Assembly (NCBI RefSeq): GCF_023502235.1 | Contig: NZ_JAMFLY010000002.1 | Span: 372,001 to 436,000 of the forward strand | Origin: Flagellimonas myxillae | Lineage (GTDB): Bacteria > Bacteroidota > Bacteroidia > Flavobacteriales > Flavobacteriaceae | Length of the DNA: 64,000 bases | Direction of reading: 5' to 3' | In this document: positions 25,729 through 35,569 of the stretch, one piece after another | Layout of the letters: every line of letters begins with the position of its first letter | Position numbering within the stretch: position 1 is the first letter of the stretch | The notes under the pieces: generated by a model | Databases searched by the model: none | What the model was told of the DNA's origin: nothing | Seen by the model: the letters and a program-made list of their open reading frames with translations, nothing else | Position numbers and translations under genes: made by a program

Positions 25729-27477
25729 TTACAAGTCAAGCTTCAAATGCAGTTCTTTTAGCTGGGCGTCATCAATGTCTGCAGGGGCATCGATCATAAC
25801 ATCCCTTCCGCTGTTGTTTTTTGGAAAGGCTATGAAATCCCTAATGGTTTCCTGGCCTCCCAAAATAGCCACAAGCCTGTCCAAACCAAAGGCAATTCCT
25901 CCATGGGGAGGGGCTCCGTATTGGAAGGCGTCCATCAAGAATCCAAACTGGGCCTTGGCTTCTTCGGGGGTGAACCCAAGATGTTTGAACATGGTGGCCT
26001 GTATTTCCTTATCGTGAATACGAATAGAACCTCCACCAATCTCATTTCCGTTTAACACGAGGTCATAGGCATTGGCCTTGACTTCGCCAGGCTGTGTTTC
26101 CAACAATTCCAATTGTCCGGGTTTGGGAGAAGTAAATGGGTGGTGCATGGCGTGATAGGTGCCAGTTTCCTCGTCCAATTCCAAAAGTGGGAAGTCAATC
26201 ACCCAAAGGGGTGCAAACTCGTCCGGCTTTCGGAGGCCCAAATGTTCTGCCAACTCCATCCGCAAAGCGCTCAATTGCGCCCTCGTCTCATTGGTGTTCC
26301 CTGAGAGCACACAAATAAGGTCACCAGTTTTGGCGCCTGTGGTTTCTGCCCATTTGGCCAAATCATCTTGGTCGTAGAATTTATCAACCGAGGATTTGTA
26401 AGTGCCATCCTCGTTACATTTTACATATACCATTCCCTTGGCGCCCACTTGGGGACGTTTGACCCAATCTATAAGTTTGTCAATTTCCTTTCGGGTATAC
26501 GAAGCGCCACCAGGAACTGCAATTCCGACAACAAGTTCCGCAGAATTAAACACGTTGAAGTCCTTGTGCTGCGACACGGCGTTCAATTCCCCGAATTCCA
26601 TTCCAAATCGGATATCGGGTTTGTCGTTGCCATAACGGCGCATGGCCTCATCAAAGGTAATTCTAGGGAAATCGCCAGAATCCACTCCGTGAATCTCCTT
26701 TAGCAAGTGACGTGTAAGTCCTTCAAAAGCGTTGAGAATATCCTCCTGCTCCACAAAGGCCATTTCACAATCTATCTGTGTAAACTCGGGTTGACGGTCA
26801 GCCCGTAGATCTTCATCCCTAAAACATTTGACAATCTGGAAGTACTTGTCCATTCCCCCGACCATCAACAATTGTTTAAAGGTTTGGGGAGATTGCGGCA
26901 GGGCATAGAATTGTCCCTCGTTCATTCTACTGGGTACAAGAAAATCACGAGCCCCTTCAGGTGTGGATTTTATCAGGTATGGTGTTTCCACCTCGATAAA
27001 TCCTTGGTCCGAAAGAAATTTACGGACCTCCATGGTTACCTTATGCCTAAAAATAAGATTGTCCTTCACCGGATTTCTTCGGATGTCCAAATAGCGGTAC
27101 TTCATACGAATGTCTTCCCCACCATCGGTTTCATCCTCAATGGTAAAAGGAGGTAAGATGGACTCGTTTAAAATTTGAAGTTCTTGAACCAACACTTCGA
27201 TATCACCAGTGGGGATGTTGGGATTTTTTGAAGCTCTCTCGATGGTCTCGCCCTTAATTTGAATGACGGTTTCACGACCCAATTCCTTGGCTTTGTCCAA
27301 AAGATCTACAGGGGTGCGATCTTGATCAAACACCAACTGGGTTATACCATAGCGATCTCTAAGATCCACCCAAACCACAAAACCCTTGTCCCGTACCTTG
27401 TGGACCCAACCGCTTAATGTTACTTCTGTACCTATATCGGATGCCCTCAAAGCACCGCAAGTTGTATTTCTATACAT
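25729..27477 (-). CDS. aspS: Aspartyl-tRNA synthetase
   Basis: 582 residues from the ATG at 27477 (MYRNTTCG, the usual family start). The OB-fold anticodon domain comes first ([20 protein letters not shown]), then the class II core: motif 2 [18 protein letters not shown], the bacterial GAD insertion (about 290-410), and motif 3 [13 protein letters not shown]. It charges tRNA-Asp. A TAAATTTG -7 box lies 18 bases upstream. Confidence 0.97.
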   Translation of the reverse strand: MYRNTTCGALRASDIGTEVTLSGWVHKVRDKGFVVWVDLRDRYGITQLVFDQDRTPVDLLDKAKELGRETVIQIKGETIERASKNPNIPTGDIEVLVQELQILNESILPPFTIEDETDGGEDIRMKYRYLDIRRNPVKDNLIFRHKVTMEVRKFLSDQGFIEVETPYLIKSTPEGARDFLVPSRMNEGQFYALPQSPQTFKQLLMVGGMDKYFQIVKCFRDEDLRADRQPEFTQIDCEMAFVEQEDILNAFEGLTRHLLKEIHGVDSGDFPRITFDEAMRRYGNDKPDIRFGMEFGELNAVSQHKDFNVFNSAELVVGIAVPGGASYTRKEIDKLIDWVKRPQVGAKGMVYVKCNEDGTYKSSVDKFYDQDDLAKWAETTGAKTGDLICVLSGNTNETRAQLSALRMELAEHLGLRKPDEFAPLWVIDFPLLELDEETGTYHAMHHPFTSPKPGQLELLETQPGEVKANAYDLVLNGNEIGGGSIRIHDKEIQATMFKHLGFTPEEAKAQFGFLMDAFQYGAPPHGGIAFGLDRLVAILGGQETIRDFIAFPKNNSGRDVMIDAPADIDDAQLKELHLKLDL

Positions 27478-27810
27478 GCCAATAGTTATGGAGGGCAAAT
27501 TTAATAGGAATGTCAGGATTTTTTGCTAGATAAGCTGATTTTCTGATGGGAATGAACTTTGGGCAATTCTAGATTTTGATTCCAGTGTGAAATGGAGAAG
27601 GGATTCGCACAAAAAAGACCCGGGAATTTGGGGTTGATTTCTTCGATGAATCACAATTGGATAAAACTTAACATTGGGTAATAATTTGATAGTCAAGTAA
27701 ATAAAGCTTCAATGTAAATTTAATGTTACGGGAATATTTCTTTAATGTAAAATAATGTATACATTTATATCGTTAGCATTATTGATCAATCACATAAATC
27801 CCAAGATAGG
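27478..27810. other. 333-bp intergenic region upstream of aspS and the MORN-like gene
   Basis: No gene or RNA is recognised. It contains the aspS -7 box TAAATTTG (complement of 27496-27503) and, near the right end, the palindrome ATTGATCAAT (27781-27790) 20 bases before the MORN-like start. The right third is notably AT-rich. Confidence 0.6.
27496..27503 (-). promoter_or_regulatory. -7 box of aspS
   Basis: TAAATTTG on the minus strand fits TAnnTTTG, 18 bases from the aspS ATG. No good -33 element at the standard distance. Confidence 0.35.
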
Positions 27811-28161
27811 ATGAAGAAAACAATATTTTTTATAGCAGCGATATTTTCTATTGGCCTATATGCCCAGAATACGGAACCCAAAATGGAAAAAGTTGGGGAT
27901 TTAGTCAAAGCAACATACTATCATGAAAATGGAACCATTGCGCAAACCGGTTACTTTTTGGAGAACAAGTTGCATGGACATTGGCTAAAGTATGATGCCG
28001 AGGGCAAAAAAGTAGCCTCTGGAAAATATGTGGACGGGAAAAAGTCCGGGAAATGGTTTTTTTGGGAAGGAGAAAAGTTGAAGGAAGTTGATTATGTTGC
28101 CAATGAAATGGTCAATGTAAAAAATTGGAACGAGTCAGAGATTGTTTCTGTGGACAAGTAA
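27811..28161 (+). CDS. YwqK-like MORN-repeat exported protein
   Basis: 116 residues with a signal peptide ending in YAQ (about residue 19). At least three MORN-like beta-hairpin units follow, with phrases YYHENGTIAQTGYF, HGHWLKYDAEGKKVASGKY and SGKWFFWEGEKLKEVDY. Bacteroidota carry many such small proteins, often labelled toxin-antitoxin YwqK family by similarity; that label gives no function here. It stands alone, convergent with the RND permease, with a shared terminator. Confidence 0.8.
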   Translation: MKKTIFFIAAIFSIGLYAQNTEPKMEKVGDLVKATYYHENGTIAQTGYFLENKLHGHWLKYDAEGKKVASGKYVDGKKSGKWFFWEGEKLKEVDYVANEMVNVKNWNESEIVSVDK

Positions 28162-28181
28162 ATTTTGTAAAGTGTTTATAT

Positions 28182-28213
28182 AAAAAAGCCCCGACTTAAG
28201 TCGGGGCTTTTTT
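28182..28213. terminator. Bidirectional intrinsic terminator
   Basis: A perfect palindrome with core GCCCCGACTTAAGTCGGGGC (28188-28207), preceded by a run of As and followed by a run of Ts, gives a strong hairpin with U-tract in both directions. It separates the convergent MORN-like and RND permease genes. Confidence 0.92.
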
Positions 28214-28230
28214 TAATGCACAGCTTGGGA

Positions 28231-31200
28231 TTAAGCTGCTATATCCAATACTTCTTTGTTGTTTTCTTCTTTTCTAACCCTTCTTTTGTGAAGTCTTACT
28301 TTGATTCTGTATACCAAACTAAACAGAATTGGAACCACAATCAATGTAAGGAAGGTAGCAACCAATAATCCGTAGATCACGGTCCAAGCCAATGGCCCCC
28401 AGAAGATTACGTTATCCCCTCCAAAATAGATGTTCGGATTAAACTCGCTCAATAGGGTAAAGAAATTGATATTGAATCCTGTGGCCAATGGAATTAGACC
28501 TAGGATTGTGGTAATAGCGGTTAAGAGTACAGGACGTAGCCTGGCCTTACCTCCTTTTACCACGGCCTCCAAAAAGTCTTTGGAATCCAACAGGTCATCC
28601 TCTTCCAATTCCAGTTCCACCTTTTTTCGGTCAATCAGGAGTTGGGTATAATCCAGGAGTACCACCCCGTTGTTCACCACAATTCCAGCAAGGGAAATAA
28701 TACCCATCATGGTCATCATGATCACGAAGGCACTTCCGGTGGCCACAATTCCTCCAAATACCCCGATCAAACTCAAGAAAATAGCGAGCATGATGATTCC
28801 TGGCTTGGAGATGGAGTTAAACTGGAAAATCAAAATAAAGAATATCAATCCCAGCCCCGTAAAGAAGGCACCCATTAAGAAAGCCATCTGCTTGTTCTGC
28901 TCTTCTATCTGTCCGGTATAATCCACTTTGATGCTCGGTGGAAGGTCGGTGTAACTTTCCATTTCAGCCTGGATTTTACTAACAATCGCACCTGCATCCG
29001 TATAACCAGGAGCCAATGCCGAATATACTGTAACTACCCTTCGGGTATCCCTGTGCTTAATGGCGCTAAAGCCAGAGGTATTCACTTGTTGCGCTACCGC
29101 AGAAACTGGAACTTCCTTGACCTGGCCAGAGGATTGATCTCTAAAAGTGATTTTTTGATTAAAGATGGCACTGGTGTTGTAGCGGTTTTCCTCGTTAAAA
29201 CGAACATAGATATCGTAATCCTCACCATCTTCTTTGTAGATACCTGCCTTGGCACCAAAAATGGAATTTCGCAATTGCTGACCAACTTGTCCTGTTGCCA
29301 CTCCAAGCTCTCCTGCTTTTTTACGGTCCACCTCAACGAGCATGGAAGGTTTTGACTTATTCACATCAATCTTCAACTCATCAATCCCGGGAATGTTCTT
29401 GGAGTTGATGAAGTTTCTCATTTTTTCCGCACCGGCGATCAATTCGGAATAATCATTGCCTTCCAACTCAATATTGATTGGATATCCGGCAGGTGGGCCA
29501 ACGGCATCTTTCTCCACCGATATGGCAACCCCAGGATATACATCTTTTAGGGCCTCCTGTACCTTTTTTAGGAGCTCGTTACTGTCGGTACCCTCACGGA
29601 ATTTATATTCCCGCATCGTGGCCGTAATTTTACCACGGTGTGGCATTTCTGCTGTTGAACCACCATCGGTTTGAGGGTTCCCTGCACCTTCACCTACTTG
29701 GGAAACTGCACTTTCTGTCAAGAAATTAAAGTCCCCGTGCAAGTAAGCATCTTCATTGATAATGGCGTACACCCTCTTTTCAATGTCCTCTGTGATTTCA
29801 TTGGTTTTTTCAATATCGGTTCCCTCGGGATACTCGATATAGACAATGATTTGGTTGGGCGTGTTGTCCGGGAAGAACTCCACTTTGGTACGCTGACTCC
29901 CGACGGATGCCCCAAAGCCCATAAAGGCCAAGAACAATAGAACAAAGGTTCCAATGGCAATATATATGGGTTTTCTTCCATTCAATGCACGACGCAAGGT
30001 TTTTTCATAGAACTTTTCCCAACGTGGCAAAACTTGGTTTTGGAACCCATTGGCCCAACCTCTAAGGAATAGTCTATAGACCCAAAGCATGATTGCAGTA
30101 AATACCATTAATGTTCCCAGAGCCCTATAACTGCCTCCGAAAAGAATTATTAGTAAACCAATTGCCGCAACGATTGCTGTAATCTGTATAATATTCTTTA
30201 AGGGCATTTTCGTATCCTCGGTGGTCATGTATCGAGATACCAATACCGAGTTAAAAAAGATAGCCACGAAAAGGGACGATCCCAATACAACCGAAAGGGT
30301 AACCGGGAAATAAATCATAAACTGACCCATTACCCCTGGCCACAGGCCTAGAGGTACAAATGCCGCAACGGTAGTCAAGGTTGAGATAATTATGGGGAAG
30401 GCAATCTCCCCAATTCCCTTTTTGGCCGCCTCAATTCTGGACATACCTTCTTGATCAATAAGGCGATACACGTTTTCCACAACCACAATACCGTTGTCCA
30501 CCAGCATCCCCAATCCCATGATCAAACCGAAGAGAATCATGGTGTTCATGGTATAGCCCAAAGTGCTTAGAATCATCAAGGACATAAACATGGACATTGG
30601 GATGGCGAATCCAACGAAAAGGGCGTTTTTAAACCCTAAAAAGAACATGAGTACGGTAACCACCAGGATAATACCGAAGATGATGTTGTTTACTAGGTCA
30701 TCCACCTGTCCAATAGTTTTGGACGACTGGTCGTTCGCAATACTTATCTCCAAATCTGGAGGGAAAACATTTTTGATGGCATTATCAACAATAACTTGGA
30801 TCTGCTCGGCAGCGGCCACCATATTTTTCCCCGCCCTTTTTTTAACATCGAGCATAACTACCGGATGTCCAAATTCGCGGGCATAGGTGGTTTTATCTTC
30901 CTCTTTGAATGAAACCACGGCAATATCCCTTAAGTAAATGGGATTGTTATTTTCGGATTTAACCACAAAATTGTCAAGATCCTTTGGCTCATCAATTTCC
31001 CCGACAATTCGGATGGTCCTACGCTGACCACTTGTGATCAAGTTGCCCGCGGAGGTAGTCATGTTTTCGTTACTGATGGCGTTTGTGATATCCGAAAAGC
31101 TCACTTTCGCCGCCATCATTTTATAGATATCCACGGCAACTTCAACTTCCTTTTCCTGGGCACCGCGAATGTCTACTTGTTTAATCTCCTGAAGGCTTTC

Positions 31201-31740
31201 AATTTCATCTTCCAAATACTCGCCAAACGCCTTGAGTTGGTCCACGGGATAATCTCCGGAGATATTGATATTGAGAATGGGCATTTCTTCCGACATACTC
31301 AGGTCGAACACATTGGGCTCTACCTTGGCTCCGTTAAACGTGGGCCAATCTTCCCCAGCGGTTTGGGAATCCACCTCATCTTTTACCTTTTGTTTAGCAG
31401 CGTCCACGGAAATGTTCTCATCAAACTCTACGATGATCATCGAGTAATCCTCTTGCGAGGTCGAGGTGATTTCCACCACATTACTCACCGTTTTGAGCTC
31501 ATCTTCCAGAGGATCGGTAATCAACTTTTCTATGTCTTCCGCGGTATTTCCAGGGTATAGCGAACTAATGTAAATTTTAGTTTCCTTGATTTCCGGGAAG
31601 TTTTCCCTGGGCATACTAAAATAGGCCGATGCTCCCAAAAAGAGGATAACCGCAATAAGAACATACATTGTTGTTTTATTGTCGATGGCCCAGGAGGAAA
31701 GCCTAAATTCCTTATCTACTTTTTTCTTTTGCTTACTCAT
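28231..31740 (-). CDS. Efflux RND transporter permease
   Basis: 1169 residues, longer than the usual 1020-1050. RND hallmarks are seen: a first helix at about 20-35, a large periplasmic loop, LGMLVDNGIVVVENVYR (helix 4 region) with proton-relay Asp, and a second half with ISLAGIVVNNGVVLLDY. Around residues 515-560 two extra hydrophobic segments sit between the halves, accounting for the length. It is the inner-membrane pump of a tripartite system with the adaptor and TolC upstream. Drug or metabolite substrate unknown. Confidence 0.93.
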   Translation of the reverse strand: MSKQKKKVDKEFRLSSWAIDNKTTMYVLIAVILFLGASAYFSMPRENFPEIKETKIYISSLYPGNTAEDIEKLITDPLEDELKTVSNVVEITSTSQEDYSMIIVEFDENISVDAAKQKVKDEVDSQTAGEDWPTFNGAKVEPNVFDLSMSEEMPILNINISGDYPVDQLKAFGEYLEDEIESLQEIKQVDIRGAQEKEVEVAVDIYKMMAAKVSFSDITNAISNENMTTSAGNLITSGQRRTIRIVGEIDEPKDLDNFVVKSENNNPIYLRDIAVVSFKEEDKTTYAREFGHPVVMLDVKKRAGKNMVAAAEQIQVIVDNAIKNVFPPDLEISIANDQSSKTIGQVDDLVNNIIFGIILVVTVLMFFLGFKNALFVGFAIPMSMFMSLMILSTLGYTMNTMILFGLIMGLGMLVDNGIVVVENVYRLIDQEGMSRIEAAKKGIGEIAFPIIISTLTTVAAFVPLGLWPGVMGQFMIYFPVTLSVVLGSSLFVAIFFNSVLVSRYMTTEDTKMPLKNIIQITAIVAAIGLLIILFGGSYRALGTLMVFTAIMLWVYRLFLRGWANGFQNQVLPRWEKFYEKTLRRALNGRKPIYIAIGTFVLLFLAFMGFGASVGSQRTKVEFFPDNTPNQIIVYIEYPEGTDIEKTNEITEDIEKRVYAIINEDAYLHGDFNFLTESAVSQVGEGAGNPQTDGGSTAEMPHRGKITATMREYKFREGTDSNELLKKVQEALKDVYPGVAISVEKDAVGPPAGYPINIELEGNDYSELIAGAEKMRNFINSKNIPGIDELKIDVNKSKPSMLVEVDRKKAGELGVATGQVGQQLRNSIFGAKAGIYKEDGEDYDIYVRFNEENRYNTSAIFNQKITFRDQSSGQVKEVPVSAVAQQVNTSGFSAIKHRDTRRVVTVYSALAPGYTDAGAIVSKIQAEMESYTDLPPSIKVDYTGQIEEQNKQMAFLMGAFFTGLGLIFFILIFQFNSISKPGIIMLAIFLSLIGVFGGIVATGSAFVIMMTMMGIISLAGIVVNNGVVLLDYTQLLIDRKKVELELEEDDLLDSKDFLEAVVKGGKARLRPVLLTAITTILGLIPLATGFNINFFTLLSEFNPNIYFGGDNVIFWGPLAWTVIYGLLVATFLTLIVVPILFSLVYRIKVRLHKRRVRKEENNKEVLDIAA

Positions 31741-31807
31741 GCTTTTAAGTCTTTAGTCTAACTAGTCTATAGACGGTAGTTTATTGTTTTAACAACAACC
31801 CCCAATC

Positions 31808-32983
31808 TTATTCACCGTTTTTGATTCTTACCTTTTGACCTTCCTTGACACTTCTCGCGCCTTCATCAATAATACCATCACCGCTGTTGATTCCAGTAAT
31901 CACCTCTACATAATCACCCTGTGTTTTTCCAGTTTCGATAATGGCCTTTTTGGCCACGGCTTCAGAAGCAGAGGCACCTGCGTCTACCAAATACACATAT
32001 TGTTCCCCGGCAGCATTTTCAGAAACGATACTCTGTGGAATCAAGATGGCATTTTCATTGGTATAGTCGTTGATCATAACCTTGGCGGTCAAGTTCGGTT
32101 TTACCTTCCCGTCATAACTTGGTACTGGGATTTCTGCGGTAAATGAGCGGTTTCCGGGATTTATGAAGTTACCGGTCTGTCTGATCTTGGTGGTAACACT
32201 ATCACCCAATACCGGGAAATACACATGAACATTTTTTCCAGGGGTTACATTGGGCAAATGACTTTCGGGTACCTCGACCTTGATGTACATATTGGAAAGG
32301 TTCACAATGCGGAACACTTCAGAACCTTGCCCTGGAGCTACCACGGTACCTTGATCTTTGATTACGTCGTCCACTATTCCTGAGAACGGAGCCCTAATAG
32401 TGGATTTGGCAACCTGGCTTTGCATTTGCTTTACCATACTTTCTTGGGCTTCGTACGCGGTTTTGGCTTCCAAGTATTGGATTTCAGAACCAATGTTTTG
32501 ATCCCAAAGCCTTTTTTGACGATCAAAGGTGGTCTTGGCCAAGGCAGCCTGAGTTTTGGCCTGGGCAAGTTGACTGGAAAGCCCTCCGTCATCTATAGAG
32601 GCCAGTATTTGACCTTTGGAAACTTTTTGTCCTTCCTTTACATAAACCCTGTTCATGGTTCCTGCAATTTCCGGATATACCAATACATTTTGCTTGGTGG
32701 TAACGTTTCCTTGCAGCTCCAAATAGTGGTCAAACTTTTCGGTTTTGGCCTCTATGGTGGTTACCAAGGGCAACTTGGCATTATCATCGAGCTGGGCTAT
32801 GGCAGAGTCAAGGGAATGCAATTGCTTTTCCAAAGATCTTTGTTGACCTGAAATTTCTGCCTGTTTGGCACGAAGCGCTGCAATATCCTTGCTGGCCAGA
32901 ACACTTTCAATGGAGCCGTTGCTGCCACCTCCACAAGAAGCCAAAACAAGGGCGGAAAGAATGATATATGATAACTTTTTCAT
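31808..32983 (-). CDS. RND periplasmic adaptor (membrane fusion) lipoprotein
   Basis: 391 residues. The signal ends in a lipobox (LASC, Cys about 17). A Gln/Leu-rich coiled coil lies at about residues 30-68, then the barrel-sandwich (YPEIAGTMNRVYVKEGQKVSKGQILASID), a helical hairpin (about 135-185), and beta-barrel and membrane-proximal domains. It bridges TolC and the pump. It lies 67 bases upstream of the permease gene in the same operon. Confidence 0.93.
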   Translation of the reverse strand: MKKLSYIILSALVLASCGGGSNGSIESVLASKDIAALRAKQAEISGQQRSLEKQLHSLDSAIAQLDDNAKLPLVTTIEAKTEKFDHYLELQGNVTTKQNVLVYPEIAGTMNRVYVKEGQKVSKGQILASIDDGGLSSQLAQAKTQAALAKTTFDRQKRLWDQNIGSEIQYLEAKTAYEAQESMVKQMQSQVAKSTIRAPFSGIVDDVIKDQGTVVAPGQGSEVFRIVNLSNMYIKVEVPESHLPNVTPGKNVHVYFPVLGDSVTTKIRQTGNFINPGNRSFTAEIPVPSYDGKVKPNLTAKVMINDYTNENAILIPQSIVSENAAGEQYVYLVDAGASASEAVAKKAIIETGKTQGDYVEVITGINSGDGIIDEGARSVKEGQKVRIKNGE

Positions 32984-33007
32984 GATTGATATGATTTGTT
33001 TAGATGT

Positions 33008-33385
33008 TTATGAGTTTACAGTTTTTAGTTGTGCCTTGTGCAAGGCATTTAGCATTGCGGCAATTTCACTTATTTGATTTCTAATGGGTTTATATTCCTG
33101 TTCGGACAAAAAGTTCAGTTGTTTAGAGATAATAAGTTGGTTTAGAAGCTCCATTGCTGAACTATAGGACAACTCTGTAAAACGTGCCTTGTCCTTTCCA
33201 GATTTTCTGCCACTTCCTTCGGATATGTTGGAAGGAATAGAAATACATGACCTTTTCATCTGGGAAATAAGCCCGTACTTTTCATTTTTGGGAAAAGATA
33301 GTGTCGCTTTGTATATCATTTTTGTAAGCACGATGGCCTTTTTCCAAACTTCCAATTTTTCGAACGAGAATGTTTTCATGGCCAT
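33008..33385 (-). CDS. Four helix bundle protein (S23-like)
   Basis: 125 residues. FEKLEVWKKAIVLTKMIY, MKRSCISIPSNISEGSGRKS and FTELSYSSAMELLNQLIIS are the signature segments of the TIGR02436 four-helix family, first known from 23S rRNA intervening sequences. Function unknown. It sits in the 430-base gap between TolC and the adaptor on the same strand, interrupting an otherwise compact efflux operon. It is probably co-transcribed but looks like a later insertion. Confidence 0.88.
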   Translation of the reverse strand: MAMKTFSFEKLEVWKKAIVLTKMIYKATLSFPKNEKYGLISQMKRSCISIPSNISEGSGRKSGKDKARFTELSYSSAMELLNQLIISKQLNFLSEQEYKPIRNQISEIAAMLNALHKAQLKTVNS

Positions 33386-33412
33386 AAACTTTTAATCCTT
33401 TAACCTTTTAAA

Positions 33413-34747
33413 CTAATTATTAAGAATTGTTTCGAGTTCGGTTTTTTTGTTGATGACATCCACCATGGATTGCAAATATTCTTGTTGGGTGGAGTACAAC
33501 TGGGTCTGCGCTTGTCTTAGCTCAAAGCTGGTTGCCAACCCTTCGGTATATTTAACTTGATTTTTGTTTTCGATACGTTCGGCCAACTCCAAATTCTCCT
33601 TGGAGGTTCCATATTCCTCGATGGATAGAATGTAGTCGCTCTTGGCGCTCTCCAATCGCAAGCGGATTTGTTCTTCGGCCTCTGTAAGTTGGGTCTTTGC
33701 CTTTTCCAAAGCAATTTTGGCGCGTTGGGTTCCGGCACTACGTTTAAGCGAGCTAAAAATTGGAATGCTTAAATCGAATCCCAAAACTGAGGAGCCAAAC
33801 CATTCTTGATCACTGCTTAGAAAGTTAAAGCTGTCACTAAAGGAAGAGCCCCCATAGTTCACAAAGGCATTTAGAGTGGGGAGGGCCCTGCTCTTTGCCA
33901 ATTTATGCTCAAAGTAGCGTTGCTCTTCTTGGTTTATGGCCAATTTGTAGTCCACATTGTTCTCTATGTTGAAGGAGGTATCCAATAAACCAAAATCGAT
34001 TTGCTTTTGGGTAAGGTCATCCAAATTTTCGGTAAGCACCGTTGGAGTCTCTATGGGAAGTCCCAGGTTTAAATTGAGCATTTGAAGTGTGATTTTTTCC
34101 AAGCGCTTGGCATTCTTCAATTGATTGTCTACGGAAGAAAGGGTGATTTTAAGCTGATCAACACTCTCCTCGTCCCCCAGTCCGTTTTCAAAAATTTTCT
34201 GGGTTTCGTGAAGATTCTTCTCCAAGGTGGATTTGTTGTTTTCGGAAATCTTGACGCTTTCCTGGGCCAACAGCACATTGCCATAGGCCTCCACGATCGC
34301 TTTTCGGACATCCAGTTCGGTTTTCTCCTTGTTGTTTTGGCTAAAGCTCAAAAAAGCCTTGGTAGCTTGAACCCCAACAATGTATGACCCATCAAAAATT
34401 TGCTGGGTAAGGGTGGCCGTGGCCGTGGCCGATTGGGGTTGTCCAAAAACCACCTCTTGGAAAGTCCCAGGTTCCCCACCAAAAAACTCTGCGGGAATCT
34501 GGCTAACCGGTTGTTTCAACTGATTTTGATAGCTGATGGCACCAGAGATTTGGGGAAGTCCGTCCGCAATGGTTTCCCATTTCTGTTTTTGGGCGTCCAC
34601 AATATCCCGATTGGCATTGATGGCGGTATAGTTGTGTTCCAGCGCATAGATAATGGCTTCATCCAGACTAAAACTGTACGGCGCATTTTCCTGGGCATGG
34701 CCCAGCCATGATAACGTTAAAAATAAACTGATAATGAGTGTTCGCAT
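33413..34747 (-). CDS. TolC family outer-membrane efflux protein
   Basis: 444 residues with a signal peptide ending GHAQ (about residue 18). Long amphipathic helices and the internally repeated TolC pattern are visible, e.g. SLDEAIIYALEHNYTAINANRDI near the start and TSFELRQAQTQLYSTQQEYL near the end. It forms the outer-membrane duct of the tripartite pump. It starts 3 bases after the TetR stop, so tetR and tolC are tightly linked. Confidence 0.92.
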   Translation of the reverse strand: MRTLIISLFLTLSWLGHAQENAPYSFSLDEAIIYALEHNYTAINANRDIVDAQKQKWETIADGLPQISGAISYQNQLKQPVSQIPAEFFGGEPGTFQEVVFGQPQSATATATLTQQIFDGSYIVGVQATKAFLSFSQNNKEKTELDVRKAIVEAYGNVLLAQESVKISENNKSTLEKNLHETQKIFENGLGDEESVDQLKITLSSVDNQLKNAKRLEKITLQMLNLNLGLPIETPTVLTENLDDLTQKQIDFGLLDTSFNIENNVDYKLAINQEEQRYFEHKLAKSRALPTLNAFVNYGGSSFSDSFNFLSSDQEWFGSSVLGFDLSIPIFSSLKRSAGTQRAKIALEKAKTQLTEAEEQIRLRLESAKSDYILSIEEYGTSKENLELAERIENKNQVKYTEGLATSFELRQAQTQLYSTQQEYLQSMVDVINKKTELETILNN

Positions 34748-34750
34748 TAA

Positions 34751-35353
34751 CTATTGATTTGAGTTGATGATTGAGTTTAATATTTCTCTTCCTTTAACTG
34801 TTGTAATTCCACGCAGATGATATTCCAAATAATCGTCCATTAACTGACTAATGGAGAAAAGTTGAAGTGGGAATAATCCTTGATCTTTTATACTGTTTAC
34901 CCCAGAAAAATATATTCTGGCAATAAATCCGACATTTAGGTTTTCCCTATAAATTCCCATTTCCATACCACGTTTTACATTGTCCACAACGCACTCCTGC
35001 ATTACCTCAAAATTCTTCTTCTTCAAAGCTTCGTGGATTTTGGGATAATACTTCTGTAACTGGTATTGTGGTGACGACTTTTCATTTTTTAAATGCAGCA
35101 TCACAAATTTTTTGATCTCATAGAGTTCTTTAATGGGGTTTAAGGATGCGGCTATGATTTCATCAATTCCATTAGAAATAAACCAGAACATATGCATGGT
35201 AGACTCCTCTACCAATTTGGTCTTGTTCTCAAAATGGGAATAAATGGTCTTTTTGGAAATTCCCATTTCCGTGGCCAAATCGTCCATGGTAACACTCTTA
35301 AAACCAAGTGTTAGGAACATATCGGTGGCCTTATGTAATATCTTTTCTCGCAT
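34751..35353 (-). CDS. TetR/AcrR family transcriptional regulator
   Basis: 200 residues from the ATG at 35353; a longer frame reads through the promoter and is rejected. The N-terminal HTH is plain: ILHKATDMFLTLGFKSVTMDDLATEMGIS with KKTIYSHFENK recognition helix (residues about 5-47). The C-terminal helical domain senses an unknown ligand. First gene of the tetR-tolC-adaptor-pump operon, directly downstream of a 40-bp perfect palindromic operator, so it is likely an autorepressor controlling the whole pump. Confidence 0.93.
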   Translation of the reverse strand: MREKILHKATDMFLTLGFKSVTMDDLATEMGISKKTIYSHFENKTKLVEESTMHMFWFISNGIDEIIAASLNPIKELYEIKKFVMLHLKNEKSSPQYQLQKYYPKIHEALKKKNFEVMQECVVDNVKRGMEMGIYRENLNVGFIARIYFSGVNSIKDQGLFPLQLFSISQLMDDYLEYHLRGITTVKGREILNSIINSNQ

Positions 35354-35362
35354 AATCGGCGA

Positions 35363-35393
35363 CAAAAATAACCTAGGAAACTTTAAAAACAAA
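35363..35393 (-). promoter_or_regulatory. Promoter of the efflux operon
   Basis: On the minus strand TTTG (35393-35390), exactly 19 bases, then TATTTTTG (35370-35363): a perfect match to the Bacteroidota TTTG-N19-TAnnTTTG promoter. The expected start of transcription is about 4-6 bases before the tetR ATG. Confidence 0.8.
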
Positions 35394-35409
35394 AAAAGTT
35401 TCCTAGGTT
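35370..35409. promoter_or_regulatory. TetR operator, perfect 15-bp inverted repeat
   Basis: AACCTAGGAAACTTT (35370-35384) and AAAGTTTCCTAGGTT (35395-35409) are exact inverted copies with a 10-base spacer. The operator covers the -33 box and the space down to the first base of the -7 box, so a bound dimer or pair of dimers would block RNA polymerase. Confidence 0.85.
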
Positions 35410-35569
35410 TTACATTTTTTTAACGTATGGTGAACCCATTAATTATTTATGGATTTAATCGATGTTAAATTGCCTAACTGCTACCTCTATTGTTGGGTTA
35501 GGTGTTGCTTTTGGGCTAGATCTCCAAAAGATGGTCCGCTCTCTAAACCGTTCTATTTTTTGGATGGCC

